The notes: generated by a model from the sequence alone, not told the origin. Positions 1-6,445 are shown, counted from the stretch's first letter. The stretch is 8,041 bases of DNA from Chloroflexota bacterium (GCA_030690025.1 JAUYDJ010000121.1:1-8041), one strand, 5' to 3'. Program-made: numbers and translations.

Positions 1-15
1 AGCAATCTTTCAAAG

Positions 16-29
16 TATCCCCCGGGATA
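16..29. repeat. Short inverted repeat, TATCCC-cc-GGGATA
   Basis: Two perfect 6-base arms (16-21 and 24-29) are separated by two bases. The repeat lies about 95 bases before the acyl-CoA dehydrogenase start. It could be a regulator binding site, but no promoter is visible beside it and a palindrome this short can arise by chance. Confidence 0.3.
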
Positions 30-110
30 GCTGCCGAGAGATTCAAAACCGTAACTCCTGGAAGAGGGGTATTTGTTTTTCTTTAGGGCAGGCTGAGCGG
101 AGGGGTTTGG

Positions 111-116
111 AAGGAG
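111..116 (+). promoter_or_regulatory. Ribosome binding site fixing the TTG start of the acyl-CoA dehydrogenase
   Basis: AAGGAG lies 7 bases before the TTG at 124. There is no ATG or GTG in this frame close by that keeps the N-terminal helix typical of the family, so this site supports the TTG start. Confidence 0.75.
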
Positions 117-123
117 AATTTAC

Positions 124-1281
124 TTGGAGTATTTCTTAACCGAGCCGCAGAAGACCATCAGGGACCTGGCGAAGAAAATAGCCGAGGAGCGGGTGCTGCC
201 CGTCCGCGCCGAACTTGACGAAAAAGAGGAGTTCCCCTGGGCCATCATGAAAGACCTCGCCGAGGCCGATATGTTCCGCGTCTTCATCCCGGAGGCATAC
301 GAGGGCCTGGGTGGGGGATGCCTGGAGCTGGTGCTGGTGGTGGAGCAGCTGAGCCGGGTGTGCAGCGCCATCGCCGTCAGCTACGCGGCCAGCGCCCTGG
401 GCACTTTTATACTGCTTGAATTCGGCACGGAAGCCCAGAAGCAGAAATACCTGCCCCAGGTGGCCAGCGGTAAGCGGCTGTCCGCCTTTGCCCTGACCGA
501 GCCGACGGCGGGCAGCGATGCCAGCGGCATCAAGGCTACCGCCGAGACAGTCGAGGGCGGCTACCTGCTCAACGGCACCAAGCAGTTCATCACTAACGGC
601 GGCGAGGCGGAGCTCTACACCGTCATCGCCCTGACTGATAAGACACGCGGCGCGCGCGGCGCCAGCGCCATACTGGTGGAGAAGGATACGCCCGGCTTTA
701 CCTTCGGCAAGAAGGAAAAGAAGATGGGTATCCGCGCTTCCGCTACCCGCGAGCTGGTCTTCAAGAACTGCCTCGTTCCCGCTGAGAACCTGCTCGGCAG
801 AGAGGGCGCCGGTTTCCTGATGACCATGAAGCTCCTCGACCGCTCGCGGCCGGGCATAGGCGCGCAGGCATTAGGTGTCGCTCAGGGCGCGCTGGAGGCC
901 GCCTTCGACTATACCAAGCAGCGTATACAGTTCGGCCATGCCCTTATTGCCCAGCCGGTGGTCATGGACATAATCGCTGAGATGGCCATCCAGGTGGAAG
1001 CGGCGCGGGCCCTGGTCTACGCCGCCGCCCGTACCGCGGACAGCGGTGTGAAGAGCTTTACTGAAGACTCGGCTATGGCCAAGGTATTTGCTTCGGACGT
1101 GGCCATGAAAGTGACCACCGACGCCGTGCAAATTTGCGGCGGCGCCGGCTACATGCGTGACTACCCCCTCGAGAAAATGATGCGCGACGCCAAGATCACC
1201 CAGATATACGAAGGCTCCAACCAGGTGCTGCGCAACGCCATTGCCCTGGAGGTCAGGAAGAGGAAGGCGCGCCGGGAATGA
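124..1281 (+). CDS. Acyl-CoA dehydrogenase (FAD-dependent)
   Basis: A 385-residue flavoenzyme, the usual length for the family, expected to desaturate an acyl-CoA at the alpha-beta bond (or run in reverse) and exchange electrons with the ETF encoded just downstream. The N-terminal helical domain covers about residues 1-120. The middle beta domain starts with the family signature ALTEPTAGSD (124-132). The C-terminal helical domain carries the second signature, beginning QICGGAGYMRD (336-346). Glu363 in IYEGSNQ is at the position of the catalytic base of medium- and short-chain enzymes. RIQFG (267-271) matches a conserved FAD-contact segment. The start is TTG with AAGGAG 7 bases before it. The stop overlaps the etfB ATG by 4 bases (ATGA), so translation is probably coupled. 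Family assignment is firm. Chain length or substrate (butyryl-, glutaryl-, aromatic-derived) is not resolved. Confidence 0.95.
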   Translation: MEYFLTEPQKTIRDLAKKIAEERVLPVRAELDEKEEFPWAIMKDLAEADMFRVFIPEAYEGLGGGCLELVLVVEQLSRVCSAIAVSYAASALGTFILLEFGTEAQKQKYLPQVASGKRLSAFALTEPTAGSDASGIKATAETVEGGYLLNGTKQFITNGGEAELYTVIALTDKTRGARGASAILVEKDTPGFTFGKKEKKMGIRASATRELVFKNCLVPAENLLGREGAGFLMTMKLLDRSRPGIGAQALGVAQGALEAAFDYTKQRIQFGHALIAQPVVMDIIAEMAIQVEAARALVYAAARTADSGVKSFTEDSAMAKVFASDVAMKVTTDAVQICGGAGYMRDYPLEKMMRDAKITQIYEGSNQVLRNAIALEVRKRKARRE

Positions 1282-2063
1282 ACATCGTCGTCTGCCTCAA
1301 GCAGGTCCCCGGCACCACCAAGGTAGAAATCGACCCCAAGACCAACACCCTCGTCCGGCAGGGAATCAAGAACGTGGTCAACCCGTTTGACGCCTATGCC
1401 CTGGAGGAAGGCGTCCGGCTGAGGGAGCGTTTCGGGGGCAAAGTCACCGCCATCAGCATGGGGCCGCCTCAAGCCGAAGAGATGCTGCGGGAGGCCATCT
1501 CGCTGGGCGCCGATGCCGCCGTGCTATTGAGCGACCGGGCTTTTGCCGGGGCGGATACCCTGGCGACCTCATACACCATTGCCCTGGCGGTGGAGAAGCT
1601 GAAGCCCTGCGACCTCGTCATTTGCGGTCGGCAGAGCATTGACGGCGATACCGGCCAGGTGGCCCCGGAGCTCGCCGAGGTGCTGGGCGTTCCCTTTGTC
1701 GCCTATGTCAGCAAGATTGAGGAAATCAACAACCAGAACATGCGCGTCCAGCGCATGGTTGAAGACGGCCATGAAGTCATCGAGGCCCCCCTGCCGGCCG
1801 TCATCAGTGTCACCAAAGAGATTAACGTGCCCCGTTTGCCGTCGTTGCGCGGGCTGACCAAAGCCAAGAGCGCGGTCATACCGGTCTGGACCGCCGGGGA
1901 GTTGGCCGCGGCTCAAGACCGGATTGGCCTGACTGGCTCGGCCACCAAAGTAGTCAAGATATTCTTCCCCCAGCGCGTCCGTAAGGGCGAGGTCTTCCAG
2001 GGGGAGGCATCCGCCCAGGTGGCGAGCCTGGTTGAGAAACTGCGGGAAGCTAAACTTATTTAG
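1278..2063 (+). CDS. etfB: Electron transfer flavoprotein, beta subunit
   Basis: A 261-residue EtfB, normal length. It forms the heterodimer with EtfA and in this family binds AMP or, in bifurcating types, a second FAD. Visible family features are CLKQVPGT (6-13), NPFDAYALEEG (35-45), the nucleotide-binding stretch CGRQSIDGDTGQV (116-128) and the EtfB signature region around residues 157-177 (VEDGHE...PLPAVIS). It ends with the conserved VPRLPSLRGLTKAK segment (184-197). The DGDTGQV form resembles anaerobic, possibly bifurcating ETFs more than the mitochondrial type; that is an impression from memory. The ATG overlaps the stop of the acyl-CoA dehydrogenase gene by 4 bases, and etfA follows after 9 bases, so the three are one operon and the dehydrogenase is the natural partner. 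Confidence 0.95.
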   Translation: MNIVVCLKQVPGTTKVEIDPKTNTLVRQGIKNVVNPFDAYALEEGVRLRERFGGKVTAISMGPPQAEEMLREAISLGADAAVLLSDRAFAGADTLATSYTIALAVEKLKPCDLVICGRQSIDGDTGQVAPELAEVLGVPFVAYVSKIEEINNQNMRVQRMVEDGHEVIEAPLPAVISVTKEINVPRLPSLRGLTKAKSAVIPVWTAGELAAAQDRIGLTGSATKVVKIFFPQRVRKGEVFQGEASAQVASLVEKLREAKLI

Positions 2064-2072
2064 AGTGAAAAT

Positions 2073-3254
2073 ATGGGAATAGAGATTGACCTTGATAAAT
2101 GTATCGGCTGCGGCGACTGCGAGCCGGCCTGTCCTTTTGGCCTGCTGAAAGTCGTCAATGACAAAGTCCAGCTCGTCGAAGGCTGTACCCTTTGCGGTGC
2201 CTGTGAGGATGCCTGCGCTTATGAAGCCATAGTCATTGAAGCGGTCGCGCCGGCGCCTTTAGCCGGTGAGGACCATCACGGCGTCTGGGTCTTCGCCGAG
2301 CAGCGCAACGGTAAGCTGAAGTGGGTTGGCTATGAGCTGCTGGCTAAAGGCAGGGAGTTAGCCGATACCCTGAAAACGGAGCTGTGCGCGGTATGCTTCG
2401 GGCACGGTGTTAATGACGTTAGTGAGCTTATTGCCGGCGGCGCCGACAAAGTCTACCTGGTGGATGAGCCGGCCTTAGCCAGTAACCAGGAGGACCTGCT
2501 TACCGGCGGACTGGTTGAACTGGTGCGGCAGTATAAGCCGGCTATTGTCCTGGCCGGCGCTACCGCACTGGGGCGCTCCTTTATTCCCCGGGCGGCGGCT
2601 ATTTTGAAGACCGGCCTCACCGCCGACTGCACCGGGCTGGAAATTGATAAAGAGACCGGGCTGCTTTTACAGACCCGCCCCACCTTTGGCGGCAATGTCA
2701 TGGCCACCATTATCTGCCAGTCCAGGCGGCCACAGATGTCCACCGTCCGCCCGCGGGTGTTCCGGCGGGGTGTACCGGACAAGGGCCGACAGGGCCAGAT
2801 TATCAAGGTCGATTTCAACAAAGAGCGCGTCACCGCGAGGACGAAGCTGCTCAGCTTTGTCGAGGACATTACCGAGCGGGTCAAGCTGGACGAAGCGGAT
2901 ATCATCGTCTCGGGGGGACGAGGGTTGGGCAAGGCGGATAACTTCAAGCTGCTGGAAGAGCTGGCCAAAGTCCTGGGGGCGGCGCTGGGTTCATCACGGC
3001 CGCCGGTGGACGAGGGGTGGATTCCCTACTCGCACCAGGTCGGGCAGACGGGTAAAACGGTCTGCCCTAAGCTCTATATTGCCTGCGGCATCTCCGGTTC
3101 GGTGCAGCACATGGCCGGCATGGGGACTTCGGAGTGTATCGTGGCCATCAACGACGACCCCAACGCCCCCATCTTTGAAATTGCCACCTACGGCATCGTC
3201 GGCGACCTGTTCAAGGTGGTGCCGCTGATGATTGAGAAGCTGAAGAGCGGGTAG
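2073..3254 (+). CDS. etfA: Electron transfer flavoprotein alpha subunit with N-terminal 2[4Fe-4S] ferredoxin domain
   Basis: A 393-residue EtfA, longer than the usual 310-330 because of an N-terminal ferredoxin domain. Two complete CxxCxxCxxxC motifs are present: Cys10/13/16/20 and Cys38/41/44/48, with the second cluster motif continuing into Tyr50. After a linker, the ETF alpha domain I runs from about residue 70 to 260. The FAD domain carries SGGRGLG (280-286), the flavin-side Arg309 (SSRPPVD), GQTGKT (324-329) and the EtfA signature LYIACGISGSVQH (334-346) continuing to NDDPNAPIF. The fusion is known in some anaerobic ETFs, for example CarE of the caffeyl-CoA reductase of Acetobacterium. 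The clusters suggest electron exchange with ferredoxin. The ATG has only a weak upstream purine stretch, so translation probably depends on etfB. This is the last gene of the operon. Confidence 0.95.
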   Translation: MGIEIDLDKCIGCGDCEPACPFGLLKVVNDKVQLVEGCTLCGACEDACAYEAIVIEAVAPAPLAGEDHHGVWVFAEQRNGKLKWVGYELLAKGRELADTLKTELCAVCFGHGVNDVSELIAGGADKVYLVDEPALASNQEDLLTGGLVELVRQYKPAIVLAGATALGRSFIPRAAAILKTGLTADCTGLEIDKETGLLLQTRPTFGGNVMATIICQSRRPQMSTVRPRVFRRGVPDKGRQGQIIKVDFNKERVTARTKLLSFVEDITERVKLDEADIIVSGGRGLGKADNFKLLEELAKVLGAALGSSRPPVDEGWIPYSHQVGQTGKTVCPKLYIACGISGSVQHMAGMGTSECIVAINDDPNAPIFEIATYGIVGDLFKVVPLMIEKLKSG

Positions 3255-3280
3255 TCCGGTTAGAACCTGGTTTGCCGAAG

Positions 3281-3294
3281 AATCCTCAAGGATT
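3281..3294. promoter_or_regulatory. Palindrome AATCCT-ca-AGGATT, probable toxin-antitoxin operator
   Basis: Two perfect 6-base arms separated by CA lie just upstream of the extended -10 element at 3298-3306, covering the expected -35 zone. Type II antitoxins usually bind such palindromes over their own promoter, so autoregulation is the preferred reading. As RNA it would form a 7-8 bp hairpin followed by only four T residues, so a weak terminator for the etf operon is an alternative or additional role. Confidence 0.5.
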
Positions 3295-3297
3295 TTG

Positions 3298-3306
3298 TGC
3301 TATGAT
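3298..3306 (+). promoter_or_regulatory. Putative extended -10 promoter for the toxin-antitoxin pair
   Basis: TGC-TATGAT matches the TGn extended -10 form. No good -35 is found at the usual distance; TTGCCG at 3272-3277 is 23 bases away. The predicted transcript would begin near 3313, giving a leader of under 20 bases that already contains the purine-rich ribosome binding site (about 3311-3320). Confidence 0.45.
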
Positions 3307-3329
3307 GTCTAAGGGGAAGGGTTAGTCTA

Positions 3330-3545
3330 ATGAAAGCGGTTGAGTCAAAAGTCGAGGTTTATCTAATGGCGCTCCAATCACTCTCTAAGGCGGAAAGGGA
3401 AGCGGTCATCGCCCGTTTGTTAGACGATGAAGAGCTAAGAGAAGATATTCTGGATTTAGCAATTATCCGGGAACGCCAGGGAGAACCTACGAGACCGTTC
3501 CGCGAGTATCTGGCGGAAAGAAAGAAGCTGACCCGCAGAGGTTGA
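3330..3545 (+). CDS. RelB-like antitoxin of a type II toxin-antitoxin module
   Basis: A 71-residue, highly charged protein placed directly before a RelE/ParE-like toxin gene and overlapping it by 4 bases, the classic antitoxin-first order. Residues 19-45 (from SKAEREAVIARLL onward) should form helices. The C-terminal part, GEPTRPFREYLAERKK (51-66), resembles the toxin-wrapping tail of RelB/ParD-type antitoxins paired with RelE toxins. I do not see a clear Phd, AbrB or HTH DNA-binding fold, so the antitoxin subfamily is open. The ATG is preceded by the AAGGGGAAGG purine tract about 9 bases away. The pair has lower GC than its neighbours: two 60-base lines counted by hand gave 53% and 43%, against 58% for one line within etfA. 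The call rests mostly on size, tail and context. Confidence 0.75.
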   Translation: MKAVESKVEVYLMALQSLSKAEREAVIARLLDDEELREDILDLAIIRERQGEPTRPFREYLAERKKLTRRG

Positions 3546-3796
3546 AGTACGAAGTCCGCATCACTCATCCGGCTGAGAGGGAGATGGATAAACTCCCTGC
3601 GCTCGTACACAATCGCATTAGTCGGAGGATTCTTGGCTTAGAAGAGAATCCCAGACCAAGGGGCGGCAAGAAGCTGAGTGGTCGTGAAGAATATAGTCTC
3701 AGAGTCGGTGATTACAGAGTCCTGTACACCATTGATGATGAAGAACGTTTCGTAATTGTCTTTCACGTAGGTCACCGGAGAGAAATCTACCGCTAG
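3542..3796 (+). CDS. RelE/ParE-family toxin
   Basis: An 84-residue basic protein of the RelE/ParE fold, normal in length. RelE members are ribosome-dependent mRNA endonucleases and ParE members poison gyrase; this one looks closer to RelE. It shows the N-terminal strand plus helices (HPAEREMDKLP, 9-19), then LRVGDYRVLY (53-62), the most recognisable stretch of the family, and the tail GHRREIYR (77-84). Lys43/Lys44, Arg54, Arg79/Arg80 and Tyr83 sit about where the E. coli RelE catalytic residues (Lys52/Lys54, Arg61, Arg81, Tyr87) would align. The start is TTG overlapping the antitoxin stop (TTGA). A later in-frame ATG (Met15) would remove the first beta strand, so TTG is preferred, with translation coupled to the antitoxin. 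No terminator is evident after it. Confidence 0.88.
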   Translation: MKYEVRITHPAEREMDKLPALVHNRISRRILGLEENPRPRGGKKLSGREEYSLRVGDYRVLYTIDDEERFVIVFHVGHRREIYR

Positions 3797-3855
3797 ACCG
3801 CGCCTGACTGAATCATCAAATTACACCTCAAAGAATTTTTTCTCATCGCTTGAGT

Positions 3856-3886
3856 TTGACAGCCAGTGTGCCGCTCTGAGTATAAT
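3856..3886 (+). promoter_or_regulatory. Promoter of the yceD-rpmF-fabD-fabG operon
   Basis: A perfect TTGACA (3856-3861) and a perfect TATAAT (3881-3886) are separated by 19 bases, two more than ideal. Transcription would start near 3893, giving a leader of about 30 bases that contains a T-rich stretch and then the AGAGGTGGGGTGGAG ribosome binding region. The position between the toxin gene and yceD fits a new transcription unit. Confidence 0.75.
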
Positions 3887-3924
3887 AATAGCGGCCCTTT
3901 TTTCAGAGGTGGGGTGGAGTTACT

Positions 3925-4452
3925 ATGCAGATAAATGTAGCGCAACTGCTTAAAGCAACTATCGGGACAACCCGCGACTATGAAATAGACGGGGCAGTTG
4001 ATATTACCGGCGATGGCGTGGAACGCCAGGTCAAGGGTGAAGTGACGCTAACGCGCACCAACCGCGGCATCTTGGTGCAGGGCACGCTGCACACCGAGCT
4101 GGAATACACCTGCAGCCGCTGCCTGGCTCCATTCACCCTCCCGCTGACTTTCACCGTCCAGGACGAATATTTCCCGGCCATTGACGTTTCCACCGGGGTG
4201 CCGGTATGCCTGCCGGATGAACCGGGCTGTTTCACTATTGACGAGCACCACATCATCGATTTGACCGAAGCCATCCGCCAGTATGCCATACTGGCTATCC
4301 CGATGAAGCTGCTGTGCCGTGAAGATTGTGCCGGGCTGTGTCCCACCTGCGGACGTAATCTTAATCAAGGGGCCTGTGGTTGCCCGACTCAGGAAACCGA
4401 CCCCCGCTGGGCCAAGCTGGTAAAGCTCGCTGAGCAGAAAGGAACGGAATAA
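3925..4452 (+). CDS. yceD: YceD/DUF177 family protein
   Basis: A 175-residue cytosolic protein of the DUF177 family, which is very often encoded immediately before rpmF, as here. Its exact biochemical role is not settled; family members have been linked to 23S rRNA accumulation or ribosome assembly. Visible features are the CSRC pair (Cys63/Cys66) and the C-terminal cysteine-rich part with GLCPTCGRNLN (137-147). That part has Cys139/Cys142 and then Cys151/Cys153, a likely metal site, followed by the conserved DPRWAKL (159-165). Cys131 and Cys135 precede this group. The ATG has GGAG 5 bases ahead. The stop is 2 bases before the rpmF ATG, so the two genes are tightly linked. The symbol follows the E. 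coli name. Confidence 0.88.
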   Translation: MQINVAQLLKATIGTTRDYEIDGAVDITGDGVERQVKGEVTLTRTNRGILVQGTLHTELEYTCSRCLAPFTLPLTFTVQDEYFPAIDVSTGVPVCLPDEPGCFTIDEHHIIDLTEAIRQYAILAIPMKLLCREDCAGLCPTCGRNLNQGACGCPTQETDPRWAKLVKLAEQKGTE

Positions 4453-4454
4453 CT

Positions 4455-4658
4455 ATGGGACCACTACCAAAGCGTAAATACCCCAAGGCGCGTCAGGGTG
4501 ACCGGCGTTCTCACCTTGGTCTGCCATTGCCCGCCCTGGACAACTGCCCCCAGTGCCACAGCCCCAAGCTGGCGCACCACGTTTGTCCTACCTGCGGTAG
4601 CTATGGCGGCCGGGAAGCCATTGCGATTAAGGCCCCCAAGGCAAAGAAGACCAAGTGA
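4455..4658 (+). CDS. rpmF: 50S ribosomal protein L32
   Basis: A 67-residue L32 of normal size, a component of the large ribosomal subunit. It begins with the conserved basic PKRKYPKARQGDRRSH (5-20), as in other L32 proteins with their PKR...S.R..RRSH pattern. It then has two CxxC pairs, Cys31/Cys34 and Cys44/Cys47, so it is the zinc-binding (C+) form. The tail is lysine-rich. It follows yceD after two bases and precedes fabD by 33 bases, the common bacterial arrangement joining L32 and fatty acid synthesis genes. plsX and fabH, often found between rpmF and fabD, are absent here. Confidence 0.95.
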   Translation: MGPLPKRKYPKARQGDRRSHLGLPLPALDNCPQCHSPKLAHHVCPTCGSYGGREAIAIKAPKAKKTK

Positions 4659-4691
4659 TAACGGGTTAGCTGACTCCACGGAGCGGAACTG

Positions 4692-5615
4692 ATGAAGGCA
4701 GCTTATGTTTTCCCCGGCCAGGGTTCGCAGTCGGTAGGCATGGGACGTGACCTCTACGATACTTTTGGGGTCGCCCGGGCCGTCTTTGAACAGGCGGATA
4801 AAGTGTTGGGGTTCCCGCTTTCCCGGCTCTGCTTTGAAGGGCCGGAAGAAGAGCTCCGCCAGACCATCAATGCCCAGCCGGCCATCGTCACCGTCAGCCT
4901 GGCCTGTCTGAAGGCCATCCAGGGTATCGACCACGTATTGCCCCCTGCCTCTTTCGTGGCGGGGCACAGCCTGGGAGAATACACGGCGCTGGCTGCGGCG
5001 GACGTGCTCGACCTGCCCACCACTGTCTACCTCGCCCGTGAGCGGGGCCGGCTCATGCATGAGGCCGGGCTGAAGCAGCCGGGCGGCATGGTGGCCATAA
5101 TCGGGCTGGATGAAGCTATCCTGGCCGAGGTCTGCCGCGAGACCGGCACCTGGATTGCCAATGTAAACAGCCCCGGTCAGCTGGTCATCAGCGGGGCCAG
5201 GGATAATCTGCCCAGAGCCGCCGATTTAGCTAAGGCCAGGGGCGCGGCCCGCGCTATCCCGCTGGCGGTGAGCGGCGCATTTCATACGCCGCTGATGCAG
5301 CCGGCAGTCGAGGGCATGTCTCAAGCTATTGCCAACCTGACCTTCCGTAACCCGGCCATCACCGTTATTGCCAATACCACCGCCCAGCCGTTGACCACGG
5401 CCGGGGTCATCAAGACCGAGCTGCTTAACCAGCTGTGCCACGGCATCCAGTGGCAGCGGTCGGTGGAATACATGGTCGGTCAGGGCGTCACCGACTTTAT
5501 TGAAATCGGGCCGGGCAAGGTGCTTGCCGGGCTTATCAAGCGGATTGACAAAAGCGTTACCATTCGAAATATAAGTGACGCTGCGGCGATTAGAAACCTG
5601 AGCAACCTATCTTGA
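4692..5615 (+). CDS. fabD: Malonyl-CoA:ACP transacylase
   Basis: A 307-residue FabD, the standard length, which moves malonate from CoA to acyl carrier protein to supply chain extension in type II fatty acid synthesis. Visible are the N-terminal FPGQGSQSVGMG (7-18) and the nucleophile elbow GHSLGEY (91-97), with Ser93 as the acyl-carrying serine. Arg118 is the malonate carboxylate contact. His198 in GAFHTPLM (196-202) is the catalytic histidine, and Gln247 in NQLCH is at the oxyanion-side glutamine position. All catalytic residues known for the E. coli enzyme have counterparts. The ATG has GGAGCGG 5 bases ahead. It lies between rpmF and fabG in the same operon. The gene ends 56 bases before the fabG start, in a gap with strong RNA structure. 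Confidence 0.96.
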   Translation: MKAAYVFPGQGSQSVGMGRDLYDTFGVARAVFEQADKVLGFPLSRLCFEGPEEELRQTINAQPAIVTVSLACLKAIQGIDHVLPPASFVAGHSLGEYTALAAADVLDLPTTVYLARERGRLMHEAGLKQPGGMVAIIGLDEAILAEVCRETGTWIANVNSPGQLVISGARDNLPRAADLAKARGAARAIPLAVSGAFHTPLMQPAVEGMSQAIANLTFRNPAITVIANTTAQPLTTAGVIKTELLNQLCHGIQWQRSVEYMVGQGVTDFIEIGPGKVLAGLIKRIDKSVTIRNISDAAAIRNLSNLS

Positions 5616-5617
5616 TT

Positions 5618-5665
5618 CGAAAGAAGAGGGGGGGTGCCTCTCCTTTTTCGTTTCTAAAAGGGGGG
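5618..5665 (+). promoter_or_regulatory. Two mutually exclusive hairpins in the fabD-fabG gap
   Basis: Hairpin A pairs 5618-5631 with 5637-5650: 14 positions with one A/C mismatch, two G-U pairs and a 5-base loop. Hairpin B pairs 5638-5647 with 5656-5665: ten pairs, two of them G-U, with an 8-base loop. B uses the pyrimidine arm of A and buries the whole AAAAGGGGGG ribosome binding site of fabG. The two cannot form together, so the layout could switch fabG translation. The pairing is read directly from sequence; any regulatory role is inference. A is not a standard terminator, because only TTTC follows its stem. Confidence 0.5.
5656..5665 (+). promoter_or_regulatory. Ribosome binding site fixing the fabG start
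   Basis: AAAAGGGGGG ends 6 bases before the ATG at 5672. It supports this ATG over the in-frame TTG at 5612, which would add 20 residues not found at the start of FabG proteins. Confidence 0.8.
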
Positions 5666-5671
5666 ATTGAT

Positions 5672-6409
5672 ATGGAGCTTGCGGATAGGGTGGCCATCGT
5701 GACCGGCAGCGGACGGGGGATTGGCCGGGAAATTGCCCTGCGGCTGGCCGAAGAAGGCGCTACGGTAGTGGTCAACGATATCGGGCGCGAGTCGGCGGAA
5801 GGCGTGGCGGCGGAAATCAAGGCAATGGGCCGGCAGAGCCTGGTGGTGCTGGCCGATGTGAGCTCGTCCGCAGACGTGGGCAGAATGGTGGAGACTGTCA
5901 AGAATACCTATGGCAAGATTGACATCCTGGTGAACAATGCCGGTATTGCCCGCGACCAGCTGGTGGTGCGCATGACCGAGGAGGACTGGGACAAGGTGCT
6001 ATCCGTCGATTTGAAGAGCGTCTTTCTCTGTACCTCGGCGGTGCTGCGGCACATGCTCAAGCAACGTTCGGGCCGGATTGTCAGCATCGCCAGTATCGTC
6101 GGCATAATGGGCAACCCGGGACAGGCCAACTACGCCTCGGCCAAGGCGGGCATAATCGGCTTTACCCGCACCATTGCCCGCGAGGTCGGCTCCCGGGGTA
6201 TCACCGCTAACGCCATCGCCCCCGGTTTTATCGATACCGAAATGACACAGCGCCTGGACGAAAAACACCGGCAGGAGCTTATCGCCCGCATCCCGCTCTG
6301 CTCTCTGGGCACGGCGCGCGATGTAGCTGAGGCCGTCGCTTTTCTTGTCTCGGACCGGGCCAGGTATATTACCGGGCAGGTGCTGGCCGTCGATGGGGGC
6401 ATGGTCTAA
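5672..6409 (+). CDS. fabG: 3-oxoacyl-ACP reductase
   Basis: A 245-residue short-chain dehydrogenase of FabG type and length, which uses NADPH to reduce beta-ketoacyl-ACP to beta-hydroxyacyl-ACP. Visible are the nucleotide-binding TGSGRGIG (11-18), NNAG (88-91), and the catalytic Ser141, Tyr154 and Lys158 in the YxxxK motif. GFIDTEMT (185-192) and the C-terminal ITGQVLAVDGGM (233-244) are also typical of the family. The fourth member of the usual Asn-Ser-Tyr-Lys tetrad appears as Asp113 (SVDLKSVF), a variation worth noting but not proof of altered function. The adjacency to fabD argues for the fatty acid role over the many other SDR reductases. The start is chosen by the strong ribosome binding site at 5656-5665. 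It is the last gene of its operon; a terminator follows 36 bases later. Confidence 0.93.
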   Translation: MELADRVAIVTGSGRGIGREIALRLAEEGATVVVNDIGRESAEGVAAEIKAMGRQSLVVLADVSSSADVGRMVETVKNTYGKIDILVNNAGIARDQLVVRMTEEDWDKVLSVDLKSVFLCTSAVLRHMLKQRSGRIVSIASIVGIMGNPGQANYASAKAGIIGFTRTIAREVGSRGITANAIAPGFIDTEMTQRLDEKHRQELIARIPLCSLGTARDVAEAVAFLVSDRARYITGQVLAVDGGMV

Positions 6410-6445
6410 TGACCGGGTCTTACTTTCGGAGAAGAGAAGTCTACG

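Larger units (their letters stand above)
1..123. other. Upstream region without a supported gene
   Basis: No convincing coding sequence is seen here. Two forward frames stay open for a while, ending at stops at 84-86 and 137-139, but neither shows the GC-rich third positions of the neighbouring genes or a recognisable protein tail. No clear -35/-10 pair is visible, so the promoter of the following operon may lie further upstream. The segment contains a short inverted repeat (16-29) and the ribosome binding site of the first gene (111-116). Confidence 0.5.

Noticed and set aside
2..139. Open forward frames at the window start as the tail of an upstream gene
   Set aside because: Codon third positions are not GC-biased like the real genes here, the peptides are not recognisable, and one frame overlaps the start of the acyl-CoA dehydrogenase gene.
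2644..3228. Second forward frame of 194 codons inside etfA
   Set aside because: It lies wholly within etfA in another frame, has a composition rich in Arg, Ser and Trp, and has no recognisable domain.
3826..3855. Possible terminator after the toxin gene, around the T-run at 3836-3841
   Set aside because: No stable GC-rich stem precedes the T-run; only weak 4-5 base pairings are possible.
4464..5060. Long reverse-strand reading frame of 198 codons opposite rpmF and fabD
   Set aside because: It is antisense to two well-identified genes and is the kind of shadow expected from GC-rich coding sequence; no family features are seen.
5612..5671. Upstream TTG start for fabG overlapping the fabD stop
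   Set aside because: It would add 20 residues unlike any FabG N-terminus and lies across the hairpin. The ATG at 5672 has a strong ribosome binding site and gives the family's usual length.
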